Source: Liolophura sinensis
Taxonomy: Eukaryota > Mollusca > Polyplacophora > Chitonida > Chitonidae
Direction of reading: 5' to 3'
DNA: 64,000 nt
Assembly (NCBI RefSeq): GCF_032854445.1
Contig: NC_088301.1
Span: 34,523,187 to 34,587,186, forward strand
In this document: positions 14,381 through 28,900 of the stretch, piece by piece
Numbering within the stretch: the stretch's first letter is position 1
Layout of the letters: the number at the start of each line of letters is the position of its first letter
Notes under the pieces: model-generated
What the model was told of the DNA's origin: nothing
Seen by the model: only the letters and a program-made list of their open reading frames with translations
The model's database searches: none
Translations under genes and position numbers: made by a program

Positions 14381-16186
14381 CTTATAATCTATTTATGATC
14401 TATAATCTATCTGCACCTGCATATGTCAAGAGAATCCAGATTTGAGAATGAGAACCGCATAAGCCATTGTCTTCCAAAATACATACATTCTGTTTAGGCA
14501 GAGCATCTACTGTATAAATTCTGCCAGATTTCTGCACCCTTTTTCCCAGCCCCTATATCCTCTACCAACAGATGGGTGCCTTAGTTAATTACCTTCTCAC
14601 AGAACTGGCTACAGTAACTTGATAGATTACCCTTACAAAGGATTATAATGAAGTGGTGGCAGGCCTCAGTTCATTAAGCATACCCATCCACTTCAGGTCA
14701 GTGAGCAATTTTGATAAATAGAAACACAGCCCTGTAGGGATCAAGACATGGGTGTCAGGATTTGGGGGATGCCACGGAAAACCTCATAATATGAAGTATG
14801 TCATAATATACATATAAAAAATGTGTTAAGAAACGTTCACTTAGTGTTTACTGTTATTTTCAATCTTCCATCATTAATAACATAACAATGCAAGTAATAG
14901 TAATTTAAGTACTTTAACAAATCATTCTCAAATATTAAATCAATCAACATCTTGACAATCAGTTTTATAAGTCACTCTGTTGGTCAGTTGGTCAAATTTT
15001 TGATATCCTATGTTTAAACATTCAACAATCTTGGCCCGATTATTTCACATCAACTTTTTGGTATGATGACACAACTATTGTCAATTTGTGCTTGTTTCCT
15101 TGTGACTGGAGAACGAACAAAGGTCATTTAACCTGGACACACACAGTTAATACACATATGCTGGATATAAGAGTCAGCAGGTTTATCAGAGGTCCCTTGT
15201 TGCACAGCAACAAAGTGATCAGATGTCAGCCACATGTAACTCAGATATTTGTTCTTTGGAAATCTTTCTTATGGTACTACTATCACTTCTTCACAGCCAA
15301 TTAAACTGTGGGCCAATGGCAATTTAACCACTACCCATGGCACTGCCTTGTCTCAGTCTGAATAAAACCTGTTCACACTTCTGTTCATGGCTGCCTTATC
15401 CAATACAGCCATTTGTTCCAATGTATGCATTCACCATTAAAGCTTACAAATACAAATCAATCCAAATCACAGACTAAGGGTCCATACACCTTGAAAATTT
15501 CAAATCTCCAGGCGTTTCCAGGCCTAAAATTCACATTTTCCAGGTAGCTTAGAATAAATATCCTACAGTTATACATACAAGCTACATGTGAAAGCAATAT
15601 AAAACTACCTTTTAAGTTAACTTAAATATATACACCGTGGTGTACTAAATGATGGAAAACAAATTTCAGAAAAAGAATATTAGAATACTATACACTATAG
15701 CTCAGGATGGTTTTGCAGTCTGTTCACAGACTGACATACCAAGAAAGTTCTAAATTTCAAGGCTTTTCTAGATCAAACCAGAAAAAAGCCCTAATTTTCC
15801 AAGCTTTTCATGGCCTGGAAATGATACTTTCAATTTCCAGACTATCCAATCCCCCATACGATCTCTGCCTATTTATACATGTTCTCAAGGTTTATTTGCA
15901 CAATACTTAGACAACTGGCGCTGACTATAACTTTGCTTAAAAAAGTCTAAAATCTATACCATTTTATTCTTGATTTACACAAATAATGTTCTCTGAAAAA
16001 CTGAACACTCAAAAGACAGCACAGAATTTTAGTACAATGCCATGATAAAACAACATGGCACCTGGTTGTGTGCCATAAAATCCTAGGAACATGTATGACA
16101 CAAATGCACAGGTGTATTTGCATATAAATTTATTCTTTTGAGCCTTATTTCAAAAAGCCAAACTTTCTTAACTTGTGTTGGCTTAC

Positions 16187-16389
16187 CTTCTTCCTGTTCC
16201 AGCTTTGACTGCATCTTTGTTAAAATTTGTATTAACAAGAGAGAAATCCTCTGCATTTGCACCTAGAAGTTTTGGAAACACTGACTGTCTCTCATATCTC
16301 TCGGAATCTTCATAAATATTGCCATACATGAAGCCGCTCATCATTGTAGAATGAGCATGAATGTCAATAAAGAAATCCATGTCATATTT
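16187..16389 (-). CDS. AGBL4: AGBL4 coding exon 9 (third zinc ligand); last exon found
   Basis: 203 nt, acceptor tttctgcag, donor AGAAG|GTAAGC (phase 2). It encodes [20 protein letters not shown], with the third zinc ligand (IDIHAH), then [15 protein letters not shown] and [11 protein letters not shown] good donor shows the gene continues. The expected next exon, starting near FLGGLLDHTSY in human, was not recognised in 1-16186. Confidence 0.94.
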
Positions 16390-19300
16390 CTGCAGAAATA
16401 AGAAATACAAAATATATAACAAAAGCCATAAAGTAAGCAAGTTTTGAAGCACAATTTCAAGATTTAGTCTCATAGCAAGCCCACAGCTTACAGATTTGGA
16501 TTTCCAGCCACTGTCAACTTAAAGAGTAAAGAAATTAACAGATATACATTATATTGTCAATGTCATTAATAACAGAATCATAGTGGGGATCATCATTTTC
16601 AGACTAATGGGAATACACCAATATAATATCAAGAGAACATATTAAGTGGGATGAACAAGTCCTTGGTTTACATTTTCTACATTCTGAAGAGCATGTTTTG
16701 TCTTTATTGCCCACATTGCACAAAAGTTTTCTCCAGTATTACCATGTTCCTCAATGTCCAAAATTTCTTCTGTTTTGATTTTATTGCTAATATTGGAAGA
16801 GCTTTGAAATTAGGATAAATGAAAACTAGAGATAATTATGTCCACAATACTAAGGTATGACAAATGGCCCCCTTAAATGCCAACAGCACATAAGCAATGG
16901 CAAAACTTCAAAGGGCTATTCACAGGGCTACATAATGAAAGACTAGCTAAACAGAGCCAAATCAGGTCTATCCTCATACACAGACAGACAATTCATTTAT
17001 GCACTGACTACATGATGTATCACATGGGCACATAGCATCTTCTAAAGCTAGACGCAATAACTATACCATGTAATCAATTCCCTTTGACACAAGGCAATAC
17101 TTGTACATCTAGTCAAACTGTCAAGTATATACAGGAACAAGAATTTTGACTCAGCTCAAATTACAAATCTCTACAACTAGGGGGAAAAGGCCTTGGATGT
17201 TATCTTGTGGAAAGCAATGTTCCCTTTGAGCCTATTCATGGTGATGGCTTAATAAACTGAGGCATAATATCATACTAGAAGCTGATCCATAGTGCAACGT
17301 TAAAATCCTGATACCATACTGAACAAGTTATAATGCTACTTAAAAAACACTGGTTAAGAATTTCCATTAACCCTGCACCTTTGTTCAATCACTGAAGCAC
17401 TGAACTTGAAATAACCAATGGCCACATTATTCCAAAACTGATAAAAGTCTTACCTCTCATTCTACATTGTAGAATACGAATATAGGAACAGAGCCATATA
17501 CGAAAATGCGAGAAAACACTTACTTGTCATCGGCAAAAGTCAAGTGAATTACATTCGGCGACTGTTTCATGGAATTTTGGACAATTTTTATCTCATTCCG
17601 TGGCACATACGAGTGGTAATTCCGTAATATCTCGCTTTCTGAGCCCTACTCACAAATGTCACCAAGTCTTCATTAGAAAAATGCAGCTATTGTCTTCACG
17701 CGCGTGCACACATGTGGTTGACGTTTTGATGATGAAAGAAAAAACTCGCAGTCACAGTGCCAATTTCTTTTCATCTTAAAAGCATCTGGCAATTCATACT
17801 TCTACTTCACTCAACAGTTAGCTTTAAACACAACAAAGCTGGCCATCTTTGTGTGCTGAGTTACTTTATCGATAGAAATATATGTACTTAAATAACGTTG
17901 TAATATATTTTTATATGATGTCAGATTTTAAATAGACGCCGACGTAATTGTCATACCAATTTAGGCAAATCAAGTAGATGGCATCATGCAGTGAGTAGCT
18001 CAAAGCAGACCTAATTTTTCGAATTCGACTGAGATTTCCTGAGGAAATATCAAATAGAGGTCAGTGTCAATGGTTGCAAAAGGTGCATAAATGTCTTAGC
18101 TTGCAGACAGACCATGTATAAAGTTTGATTTGGATATTAAGCATTGTGTATGCAGAACGCTTTGCTGATGTGGTAGTTAAATTGAGATACAATATCATAA
18201 CCGGGTGCACACTTCGTCAGGGCTAAGAATGGCAGCGGTCTTCCCACATCAGTAAATATGAACCATCCTTGGACCAGTTTTTTTGGCTAATATTTTCCCC
18301 TTCAGTTTTGGGTCTTTTGATAAGGTTTATGTCACAATGTGAAACTTGGACACATGGATACCAAAAATAGAAAGTTTGGCGAGATGCAGGAACAGGACTC
18401 GTCGGTGATGTAACAGATATACAAGAGTTTGGCGAGTGTGTAGACTGGTTTGTTTGGTGCTTTAACTATGTATTACAGTCAACATATCTATAATAGGATT
18501 CAAACATTCCACTGGTGATTAAAAAGACTTTCCTTTACATGTATGTCACTTTTTTGTACCTGTACATGTATGTTTGAAGGGGAATTATATGTAGCTTTTA
18601 TCCAGATGCAAAATGGGCCTAGCGGAAACTCTGCTTTAGATGTATTCAGAAGTGTACATTACACAATTATTACCATAAATTTTGAAAATAGTCAAATTTA
18701 TTATAGAAATGAAATAAATCTGGAAAATAATATACTTACATCACTTCTGTCAAGTTCCATCAAGAGATTTTTTGTAGCATAGAGTGTTGGATGTGCCCAT
18801 GGAGAGGGTTCCAGCCAATGGCGGTTAAGATCAAAACCCATCAAAGAACATCTATGAAAAGCGATTGAAAAAGAATAAAAATCTCCAAAACTGAAGTCGG
18901 AAACACAATACAAAATGTTCAAAAATACAAAAAATTGTAAGGAAACAATAGATAAACACTTTAATTTAATAAAAAATTCATGCAAAACTTCAAATCATCA
19001 CATTACATCACAACTTATAATGATCAGGACAAGCCATTTTTCCAATGTTCCAGTTTTGATCTTGTGGGCATGATCTCTCATACTTTTGTATCCCTTTAAA
19101 GTTTACATATGCCTCAGTGATTCCTGAAACTGCCAACCTTCATAGCAGCTCATCTGCGAAAAATATTTACTGTAGGATAATAGATGCATTCATGTTTATG
19201 TCCTTTAAGAATTTCAGTATAGCAGTTCTTTCATGAATGAAAGGAGTAAACCTACAACTCTCTAGCCAAAAGTGGGGGGTGGGGGGCATACACGTATGTT

Positions 19301-22300
19301 CCGTCAAAATCTTTAACCCAACCATATCAAGAAAGTACACCATAGGGAATATTCATATTATGGGTAATAGATGTTCTGTTGCTCATACATCAAAATTGAG
19401 CCCTGGCACTCTGTTTTCCACCCACTTAGACCATTCTGCAATGGCAGTAAAACTGAAAGCAATCGCAGAAGTTAAAACTTCTTGAATAAGACGTTAAACA
19501 ACAATTGACATTAACATACTGGTATGACTACAAGAAAACCTGTCAGTAAGAAGCCTTTTTGAAGACCTGTTTGATCGTAGTCTTTTGAGGTTTACCATTA
19601 ATGCACGTATTTTGATTTGTTGAAGCAGGTATTCAATATGTATGTATAATAAATCATAAACATTGTTTAGTTTAACCGCATATGCTGTTTAAGTTAAGTA
19701 TTTTGGCTTCATTTCTGTTGCACGGAAAGTATATACATGAATTTTAGTAGTGATTTCGTTATTAAATCTGTGTCTTAAAATCACAACCTTAAGGCTGGAT
19801 ATTTTCCTCTCTTAAAACATGCTAAAATACATATATGGTTACATAAAATCCCACAGCTTCCAGGCCTTGGCAACTCCTGGATCCTTGCCTGATGAACTGG
19901 AATAGTGCCCGTCCCCCTCCCCTCCCCACTTTTCATTTGCTTTAACATTATCCAACCACAAAATTGATTTCAATTAACTTCCTGTCTCATGTACCTGATA
20001 TATTAAACTGATTGTTGTTCAAATTCAATTCCCCTTTGATGATGATAGCAAGATGGTTCCCTGAAGAATTTGATCAACAACTCATTAACGTGTAGCCAAA
20101 AGTTTGCAATTCTGACCAGTGATAAAATGCCATCAAGACAAAAACTGAAATTTATCTTAAGGCATGAGCCTATTACTGCATCTCTGCCGTGAATTGAGAA
20201 TCAAGAAACATAGCAGGGGGAATCAAAATGAAGATAAAATTTGCTAACTTCAAAGCCGGGAAGTAGACATTTTGCAGATGAATAATTTAACAGTCAATGT
20301 GTCTGAAATCTAGATAATCAATTCTACGTGCAGCTGTGGAATAGAAACATCAATAAAACTGCATATTTCAACAATATTTGTAATCTTTGAGCCTTTGTGT
20401 TGAGATCTATTAATGTCAGCTTTTTAACTGTTATTATGACTTTGATCTTTTACAGCACAATTCTGGTTCAAAGACCTTTTTTTTTCAATTCAGAATGGCT
20501 GTTCTTTCGTTTTAATCATGCCAGAACTGCAGATGTAATAAAATCAATCCTCAGTGAGGCTAGTCAAGTGATCAAGGATCCTGTGAAAAAAAAAAAAAAT
20601 CTAATGCAACTTGTCAGATGTTCAAGCAGTTGTCTGTGTGTCCTTAGTTTGTAAGGTATGTTTTTCGCAAAATAAACATAGAAATTACATGAATGAAGAT
20701 ACATATTAAAATCAATTTATTTTACGATCTAAAAAAATTTTTCAAAGAGAACTGAGAACATCACTACCTCTTATAACATGTATTTGCTCATCTATTTTTA
20801 ATAACTTTATAATGCAATTAGTGCTTTATTTACTTACATGTACCATACAAAAACAATTTACGTATCAATATCACTAACAGATATGCAAAATGAGCTGAAT
20901 ATTACTCAGATATATTAGAACAATCTATACAAAAACATGCAATTAAATTCAGGCATGTTTAATTTTATTTGTTGACATACATTACCTTAAATGAAAGCCT
21001 CTACAGTAAACATGTTTTTTTTTTTTCATTATAGGTAACATTTAGGTGATCTGTCTTTATATTACTTTGAAGACCAGTCATTAATAATAAATGTTCTATG
21101 GTGCAATACAATCTCATATGAAAGGTCATGAAAAGTGTGCTCACATGATGGTTCCCATTTGTTTGCACAAAATGATTATCTACATCTTATCGCCTGTAGC
21201 CTAAGCTCAAAGAATCAGAATGAGCATTGCATGATGATAATTACAGCCAGACAGATCTGTTGAAAGAAAAAGGTTGAGAAAATTTCATGAATAAGAGATT
21301 GCTAAGATGACAATGGCAAAACATGAATAGAAGGAAGAGAAGCACTTACCTATAATTTCCCAAGTACACTCCATCTGGGTTCAGCATAGGAACAATTTTG
21401 AACACAATATGTTCTCGTAAAATCTTGGCAATGGGATGACTGCTGATCAAAAAGTCAATGAAACCTGCAAAAAAACAAATACCACAACAACCTGTCAACA
21501 GTCTGTTCAACTCAAATCTTTTGTAAAATATGTTGAAACAGTTCTATAAAAACAAAAAGATGGAACAATTATTATAATGAGTCACTGTGGAAATGCGTAT
21601 CATTATTTAAAACAATCAGAGAAAAGATTTTTCCTCTATATCAAAATTTTATATCACAAAATTTTAAAACCCTCAATAAACAGTCATGTAGTGTGGCACT
21701 AACATTGGTTAGGTGTTACAGGCACTTTTAAAAGACACTGAACATAGGTTCAACCACAAGAACTATTGTACAGCAAGTCAAAATGACAAGAACCTGAGAC
21801 CCACATCCTTGGAGATCCTCCAGCATGCTAAACTGAACTCAATAGCAAAGGCAGGGTATCACTGATTGAAAAATGGCTTTTTTCCTCCCTTTTTTATAAT
21901 GTGGCTTTATTTTTGTACCTCATCAGTAAAGGTGTGTCATGAAATCTCTGCAGAGATAATCAAGGCAAACTGCGTGGCATTTCCTGTAATGACTGAATCA
22001 AAGATGAACCTAATGACATAGAAAAAGGCAAAAAAAAAACAGGACTGGGTTGTAGTAAAGTCATGTTTGGAGCTGTCAGCTGTATAATAGGGTATCAGAC
22101 TGGGTGCAGGAAGAGTTAACAGAAGTGTCAATACTGATGCATGGCTACATACATCAGCCACACACTTTAGCTATAAACTGGGCACTCTGTGTACTTAATA
22201 CATCCCTATGCGCCATTGTGGCAACGTTATGTCAGGGATGGGGGAACAAATTGTTACAGCCATGGAATACTGTGGCCAGATATGCCAGATGAATCTCTTA

Positions 22301-22865
22301 GTCACACAAGTCTGAGGCATAAAAACAATGCTGCAAACTTACTTCACCATGATACATGTACCTGTTACATTCAAGTCTCTGTCTAAGACATTTTAAATCA
22401 GGTTGATGATGTGCATATAAGGCAGGGTTTATCAAGGTTATCAATATCTTAAATGTAAACATCAAATGAAATTTTTATTTCGCACTGACTAGTTGATCAG
22501 GAAGGAGATTCCAATTCATAACATACACTACCAACACAACCATATGAAAACTCTAACACAATGCCTCCAACACAAAACAAGATAAACAATATAAAGCTGA
22601 TTTCAATGAAATAAGAAGAAGTAATCAGTTTTTAAAGATGTCAGGAAGAACATGTCAATGTTTTATGCTTATACAAAATATTAATCACATTAATTGACAA
22701 CAGTATGAACTGGTTATCAAACATAAGCACCTTTGAATGAAGGTTTATCAAATTTCTTTTCAGAATGGAAACTTTTCAGAATGAGATGTTCTGGACACTT
22801 ATGATGCACTACACATAATCACAGGATCAACAAACGCAATGTGATGTGCACATTCAATAACTGAA

Positions 22866-22929
<64 letters not shown>

Positions 22930-25900
22930 CATATATATATATATGTTTTCATTTATTTTACAGAAACTTGGCAACTCCCCACTGCTTTACCTAAATACAT
23001 ATGGTATACCCTGATATGCTAAAACACAAAGGCAAAAGAAATTAGTAATATAAATACTTATGCCAATGAAGATTTTGAATATCTGTTGCTTTCAAATAAT
23101 ATTTTACTCGAGGACAAGTAAAGAATGTCAATCCCTTCTTAACACACACATTTGTGACATGAGCTTTGTTTACGTTACAGGTAAAGGAGAGCATACAATC
23201 AAAGACTTAAAACATGCAGAACAAACTGATGTGAAACCACTGTGTCAAAATATTAAACAAAGTTCTGCCAAAAATTTCAACTGACCAAGAAGAAGATAAA
23301 TTCAAAATAAACTTTGACAGAGTATACAATAAGCAACTCTTGTAACATGAACCTGTAGGTACTCCTGTTCTAGTTACATTGGAAAGACTGTAATAGTTAC
23401 ACCTAATTCTTACAACATTAGCAATAAAAAATATTGAAAATGTATTCCCTGTACAATATAATGTTTGATTTATGGAAAATGTTATGATTTCACAAGGCAA
23501 GGCCAGACAATGCTCCTATCTATGCAAAATTATAGAAGAGAATGTCAAAGTTCTTTGCAAGTTGCTATAGACAAGCATCATTACATTGAATATGAAAATT
23601 ATAGTGCCAGTAGGGTAATAAAGTTATTTATTTATTGTCTGAGTCTGTTATTCAATTGTGTTATCCTTGGTCCAGATCTCATCGCCTCAAACATCTGTTA
23701 TTTCCCTCACTGGCATCAGATAGTATTTATCCAAGGGTCTAGTAGCCCTGGGCAACTGTTGTCATCCTCATATGTCAACTGCGATCAAGTGCGATCAAGT
23801 AGGGGGCACCTTTACAGAGGTTGATCAATTTCCATACAAATGAGAGCAGTGTGCAATGGTGAAAGAGTCCTCTTTAACCAGTCTCCTCTTATCACAGACA
23901 GCTTTATAATGAAAAGGATCAAAAGATGACAGGGCTTTAATGGTTGCAGACAGCAGCCAAATGACAGCTTAGTGTGAAAGTCCATTTCATATGGTCTGAT
24001 GAGCTGAGGAAATGGTTTAGGACAGAGGGTATGTGGGATGGAAGGGTAAAGGGCTGGTCAGACAGGGTGGTCAGGCTCCATATAGGAGTCTGATTCAGTA
24101 AACCGGAAAGGTTACATCCTCAGGGGAAAAGTACTGGAAGCTGATTTCATGTAAAATATTATTCCATAAAAAAAGAAAAACGTTTGAGTCAATGTAATAT
24201 TTCCCACAAACTCATAATGATGCAATTTAGGTATTCTAACAATATCTTAAGGATATACTTCTTTTGAAAATACTACTGCACCAAAACATGCCAACATTTG
24301 ACTACCTGAGCTATCATGAATAAAATTCATTGAAAATTAGTTTACAAGCCAATTTACAATCAAATTTAACAAACTTAACTGTGCATACAATTTTATCCAT
24401 ACAAAAAAAAAAGGGCAAAGAACAATTTTAGCTTATGAACAAGTCTCATGAGGGAAGGACATAAAGCATATTAGAAGGTCATATAATCTTCCAGAATACA
24501 ATTTCTTCAAATTCAGGAATTTTTTTTCTTCTCCTCTCTATAATCTTTTATTTCCTTATTTATGGAAATTTCCAATAAAACACCTGTGACGTGTGGAATT
24601 TGGGAGTGGAATAAATTGAAAGTAATGTCACGCGAGGTGGTATTTATCAACTGACAGGTTCGTCAGATGCTGAGGATAGAATCTCGCACATTTAACTAGG
24701 CCCATTTTCACAGCTCAGCCCTCTTATGCTAGGGCTATGAATTCAATATCAATAACATCCCCAATTTAATGGAATTTCCCTGTACATTGGCTGTAGCGAT
24801 CTGGTCTGGTGTAAGCCACATTTCCTCACAATTTCACGTAGTGGTCTTTTGGCTGATCTGTCCCTGATGGACACTGTATTCAGCCAGTTTTGCCACAGCC
24901 CTTTGGAGAGTTTACAGAGGGAAGGCTTCCATTTACAAAATCGATAGAACTTCACAATCAGCAATTTACAAAAACTGACATCTCGGCTTGAGAAAGATTC
25001 GATGCTCACCATTCCATTTCAGAGTGTTTATGTCATACGCTTCGTAGAGTTTAAACCCTAATCTGATTTGGGACAAATGAAATGCGAAAAGGAAAAAAAA
25101 GGAAAGGGAAAAAAAGCAACGACAAAAAGCTTTTTGCAGACTGTCATAAAATAACCAGCTTTCTATAGCTGTCAACTTGTGCAAAACTTACATATATTTT
25201 AGCACTTCACATCTGGTACTTTAATGGAAAATTCAAACAAGAATTGATAACCAAGTTTTATATTGGTCATAAAACCATATCAACCACATTTATCAGTACA
25301 GTATGCATGGTACATGTATGACTAACAATACAAAAGAAGTATGTTTAGGAATTTTGTCTGTGCCCTATGCTTCATTCTTTGTACACATACAGAATGTATA
25401 CAAGCTAAGAGGTGTTTTGATTTTACAAGCCCTTAGAGAGCACAGTAGTAGATTTCTACATTATAAAAAGGTTTGCATCTGGAGTACATGTGTAAAGCCA
25501 ATGTAAATTTATTAACAACACCTTTTAGCAAATGAATTGAAACTTAACAAATTACTCAGTGTTGGACATCTGACACCCCCTTGTCAACACCCTCACTTTT
25601 CAGCCAGATGTTGACAATCTCTGGTTTAGTCTGGCAATTGGCTGCAACTACAGAAGTCTTTACAACTGCACTGACAACTATCAGTGTTCTCTGCATGTGA
25701 AACCCAAACCAACTGTGTTGTGGGGACTACACATCTGAACTTGGTTAACTTCGCACTACTTATGTCAGTGTGTGGGTCTGTAGGGGGTGGTGCCAGAGGT
25801 TGGGGTGTGGGTGGGGGGGTGGTGGGGGGGGGGGCACTCCATATGTAAATCCCAAATGTATGATGCAGCTATGGATACCTTATTATGGATCTCAAAGACA

Positions 25901-28900
25901 AGCTATGCAGCTTTGAGATAAATTTCATGCAATACGGAGATAACAGAGATGCCACAGATGAAAAATCCACTGAATTCCTTTAACTCGGTCTTAGCGCATA
26001 TACATAATACATGTACATACACACGGGCATACATGTACATATATGTTTTATTTATTTATTTATTTTTTATGTATTTTATTTTTATATTTTTAATTTACCT
26101 TTAGAAATGCCAAAGCCTGAAATCAGGAATGACAAAAGCTAGAGTTAACTCTGCCTGAATGATGAGTTATGTAATTTCTTTCAGCAGTTAAGGTTGTAAC
26201 AGATGTGCACCGTAAAAACCTTTCGTCTTTGATGTCAGCCAGAAATAGCATCCCTGTGAGTAGTAGTTACAAGCCACAAGCACTCCAATAAGGTTTTCAA
26301 ATGTCAACAACAAATTCATCATGCAGAAGAATCAAAGGGATACTACTTAACCCTTTACTACTTTACCCTTGTAAACAACTCTAATAATATACAGTTTTAA
26401 ACAGGCTGGAAATTACATAATTTACTCAATTTAACACATAATGCTGTACGATATACAGCTTTCATTTAACAGGAGCTTTATTTCACATTTAGTGTCAAAC
26501 AGCGATACATTTATTTTAGCTCTGTGCCTTCTTACAGTTCTAAAGGTCAGACTTTACTATTGCTTTATTAAAATCCAGGTTTGTTTACTATAATTTTCTT
26601 AACATTTTGTTTTTTTATTTAATGGCATGGCAATAAGCTCACAACTTACGCTGTGGCTACACACAAACAGTTGGACTGGACTCACACATAGTATTTGGTA
26701 AAATAATGATGAACTGACAACTGGCATAGCCTTTCATCACAGACATGTACATTTTCATCTACATGAATTCTCACTTCTTTTGGTTTATTTATTTATCTAA
26801 TTTATTTCATTGGTGTTTTACACCATAATCAATAATATTTAACTTATATGATGACGGCCAGCATTATGGTGGGAAGAAACCCAGCAGAGACCGGGGGAAA
26901 CCCATGACCATCTGCACGTTCACTTCTTTTCGTGCAAGGTTTCATGACCAGATCTCAGAAAGAAATCTACTTCTTTACTACCATCTACATAAGAAAACAT
27001 TTGGTAGTTTAATTATTACCTCCTATTTTGGTTAGTTATGGTAAAAAGACCAAAAATCACTTTATTTCTGTAAATCTATCAATAATTAATTTTTAAAGAT
27101 TATCATAATCCATTAAATAAGGAGAAACTTGTTCCCCGTGCTGAGGCACTCTTGGCAAACCAAGTCCCTCTGTCATTATGACGTGGGTGACAACTCTCCA
27201 CAGCAAAGTCTGTTGTTTTCTTGCTCTTACAATGAATTTCTTCTTGTTTTGTCCTGATACCTCACTTGTAAAACTTTCAAGACAACCAATGCTCATGAAA
27301 TTGTAGGCTATCAACACTGTAAAGCATTGTAAAACAGAGATACATTTATTTTTACTCTGTGCCTTCTTACAGTTCCAAATGTCATACTTTAGTGGATGAA
27401 GCTGAACTCTCTGACCCTTTCAGACATGCAAGCAAACTACACATTGATCATTCTGATTCAAAAAAATGATCTGTCTAGTCACATTTGCCCTGTCAAAATA
27501 TGAGGCCGCAATCCAGGTGATTAGCATCTCCAATCCATATGTTCTGAATTTTAGCTGAAGTTTACTTTACAATAGCTTACCCAAACTTTACATTGTCAAC
27601 CAATATTTTGACCTTGTTACACAAGAAAATAACAATTTTAAAGTGATTTGAAAGTTTGGCTAAGTCTAAGATAACTTTGTGATTCCAAAGCCACAAGTCT
27701 TTCCTGTTTTCATCTCTCTAAATGAATTTAAGCTCACATAGATTTAATATAGTCAGTGGTTGTAATATTACAGAAAAATCGATAGGGATTATAACTACAT
27801 TATACACTGTCACCTGTTATTTACACACACATCTAATTTAGGTTGCTCACAAAACTGAGTACTTTGAGTTAAGTTGTTCTCGTACTATTTTTAAAAAAAT
27901 CAACTTATGGTACATAGTTAATCTAAAAAAACTCAAATCAACAACAAGAAAAAGGAAGATAATCCTTAATAATAACTTTTTACCAGTATCCCAAGTTTAC
28001 ATGGAGACCCTTAGAGGCTTGGTGTAAGTTCAAAAATAGAATTCAATAAATAAATGGTTTGTCCCCTGTATGCAGTGTAGCTTATACATAAAAACTATAT
28101 GCATGTATGTATGTAAATGTACATGACCCTTCCAGTTACACATGGTTGATGGATTGATTGAAAGGTTAGAGCTGTCAGGGCCTAATGGTGGTAGTGTTAG
28201 GCTGCCATGGCAGTAGTGTGGCAACCAGTTGGTGGCCAGTTCACTGTATGAGGTATGTACTATGAAAAGAGATTCATGGACCCATACAGAAATTGGCTGC
28301 ACAGTAAAAGCGGAGTCCACGGGATGCATTGATCAGCTGGGCTTTACCTGTAGCATATGTACAGGTACTGAGCTGTACAAACATGACAACATTGGGCCAG
28401 GTGTTACCGGCATAGAGAAAACAATACCCCAAGGACAACAGTTCAACTGCAATATACTGTCAGTGCTGCAAATAAAACTTAGCTTCCTGTCCGCTGACGT
28501 GACTGCAGTCTGTGCGCACTGAAAACATGCCAATTAGGATCCCAGTCTGAATGCTGAGCAGCCAACAGCAACGTACATCATACTCTTGATCGTTCAGCCA
28601 TCCGCAGCCATCAACTGTCCTAACTGATCATCAGTCAAACCAGGAGGACAAAAGACCTTTAAATAATTCTTAGATCACCTCTGGCCACACCCTCATTTTG
28701 GCTTCGTAAATTCTGACATGGATTGGGGTGGATATTTCAAGGTTTGTTGAAGGCTTCTTTTTTCAACCTGTTTGTTTTGTAACTACTTGATACTTATGTA
28801 GTAGAAGACCTTATCTACAGTTTCAAAGTGAAGTTTCTAATATCACCTTTAAGATAATGTAGTATTCTGGGAGTGTGGTATTACATGGTTTAGCAAACAA

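Larger units (their letters stand above)
1..16186. other. AGBL4 intron 9 and beyond: no exon recognised
   Basis: This is AT-rich non-coding DNA, presumably intron downstream of AGBL4 exon 9. I saw only short open frames without domain motifs. It contains a 200-N gap, a degenerate interspersed repeat near 14.3 kb, and patches of more balanced composition (about 1430-2110, 8430-8780, 10060-10520 and 12840-13010). The missing C-terminal exons of AGBL4 could be here, in the gap, or beyond the left edge. Confidence 0.6.

Noticed and set aside
15480-15850. Repeated 'tttccaggcctaaaat / tttcatggcctggaaat' words suggesting a MITE
   Set aside because: Similarity between segments is short and imperfect, and no terminal repeats could be delimited by eye.
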